Origin: Terana coerulea
Taxonomy: Eukaryota > Basidiomycota > Agaricomycetes > Polyporales > Phanerochaetaceae
Direction: 5' to 3'
DNA length: 17,713 nucleotides
Assembly: GCA_024811115.1 (NCBI GenBank)
Contig: JAKOGH010000046.1
Location: 1-17,713, forward strand
Positions within the stretch are counted from its first letter, which is position 1, and each line of letters opens with the position of its first letter. This document shows, in pieces, positions 17,597 through 17,713 of this stretch. The notes under the pieces are model-generated. The model did no database searches. It saw only the letters and a list, made by a program, of their open reading frames with translations, and was not told where the DNA came from. The position numbers were made by a program, and so were the translations under genes.

Positions 17597-17713
17597 GGAT
17601 TGGTGTCGGTGTGTTATCGGAACGGGTAGGGACGAGAGAGGGACGGGGTTGGGCTTCTACTGACGGCTGGCGGAGAGGACGAGGTGAGGCGCAGTGTCGA
17701 CCTGCGGCGCTTG

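Overview
The window reads as nuclear DNA of a filamentous basidiomycete (an Agaricomycete; a Polyporales-type wood-decay fungus is my guess, not proven). Reasons: short 44-73 nt spliceosomal introns with GTRNGY donors, gene-dense ends, protein families with mushroom-type architecture (cys-3-type bZIP, GH76-like protein with a transmembrane tail, Nudix protein with a C-terminal membrane segment), and a eukaryotic intron-containing tRNA.

Layout. 1-489 (-): COX19, a mitochondrial copper/CcO assembly factor, 3' end off the window. 782-1952 (-): bZIP transcription factor with a cys-3/MetR-type basic region. 1953-2496: divergent promoter region with two ACGCGTCA boxes. 2497-4817 (+): complete seven-exon NPL4 (Cdc48/p97 cofactor) whose first coding exon is only the ATG. 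5575-8540 (-): many-exon GH76-like secreted/anchored glycosidase with a cytosolic PPxY tail. 9376-9668: fragment of a Tad/LINE-type reverse transcriptase. 9656-14430: about 5 kb without genes, built of nested inverted-repeat (MITE-like) elements; the clearest is an 832-bp hAT-type non-autonomous element with a perfect 8-bp target duplication. 14651-14728 (-): tRNA-Gln(CTG) with a probable 7-nt intron. 14933-16467 (+): Nudix hydrolase with a C-terminal membrane segment. 17175 to the right end (+): start of a small, unrecognised gene with a basic presequence.

The genes do not form a pathway. COX19, NPL4 and the bZIP factor are housekeeping or regulatory genes in ordinary fungal arrangement; the repeat block is a transposon nest separating GH76 from the tRNA/Nudix side. 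A striking feature across the window is that the conserved proteins COX19, bZIP, GH76 and Nudix need single-base corrections, mostly one missing base in a short homopolymer, to stay in frame, while NPL4 needs none. I read this mainly as residual long-read consensus error, with real gene decay as the alternative (most plausible for GH76).
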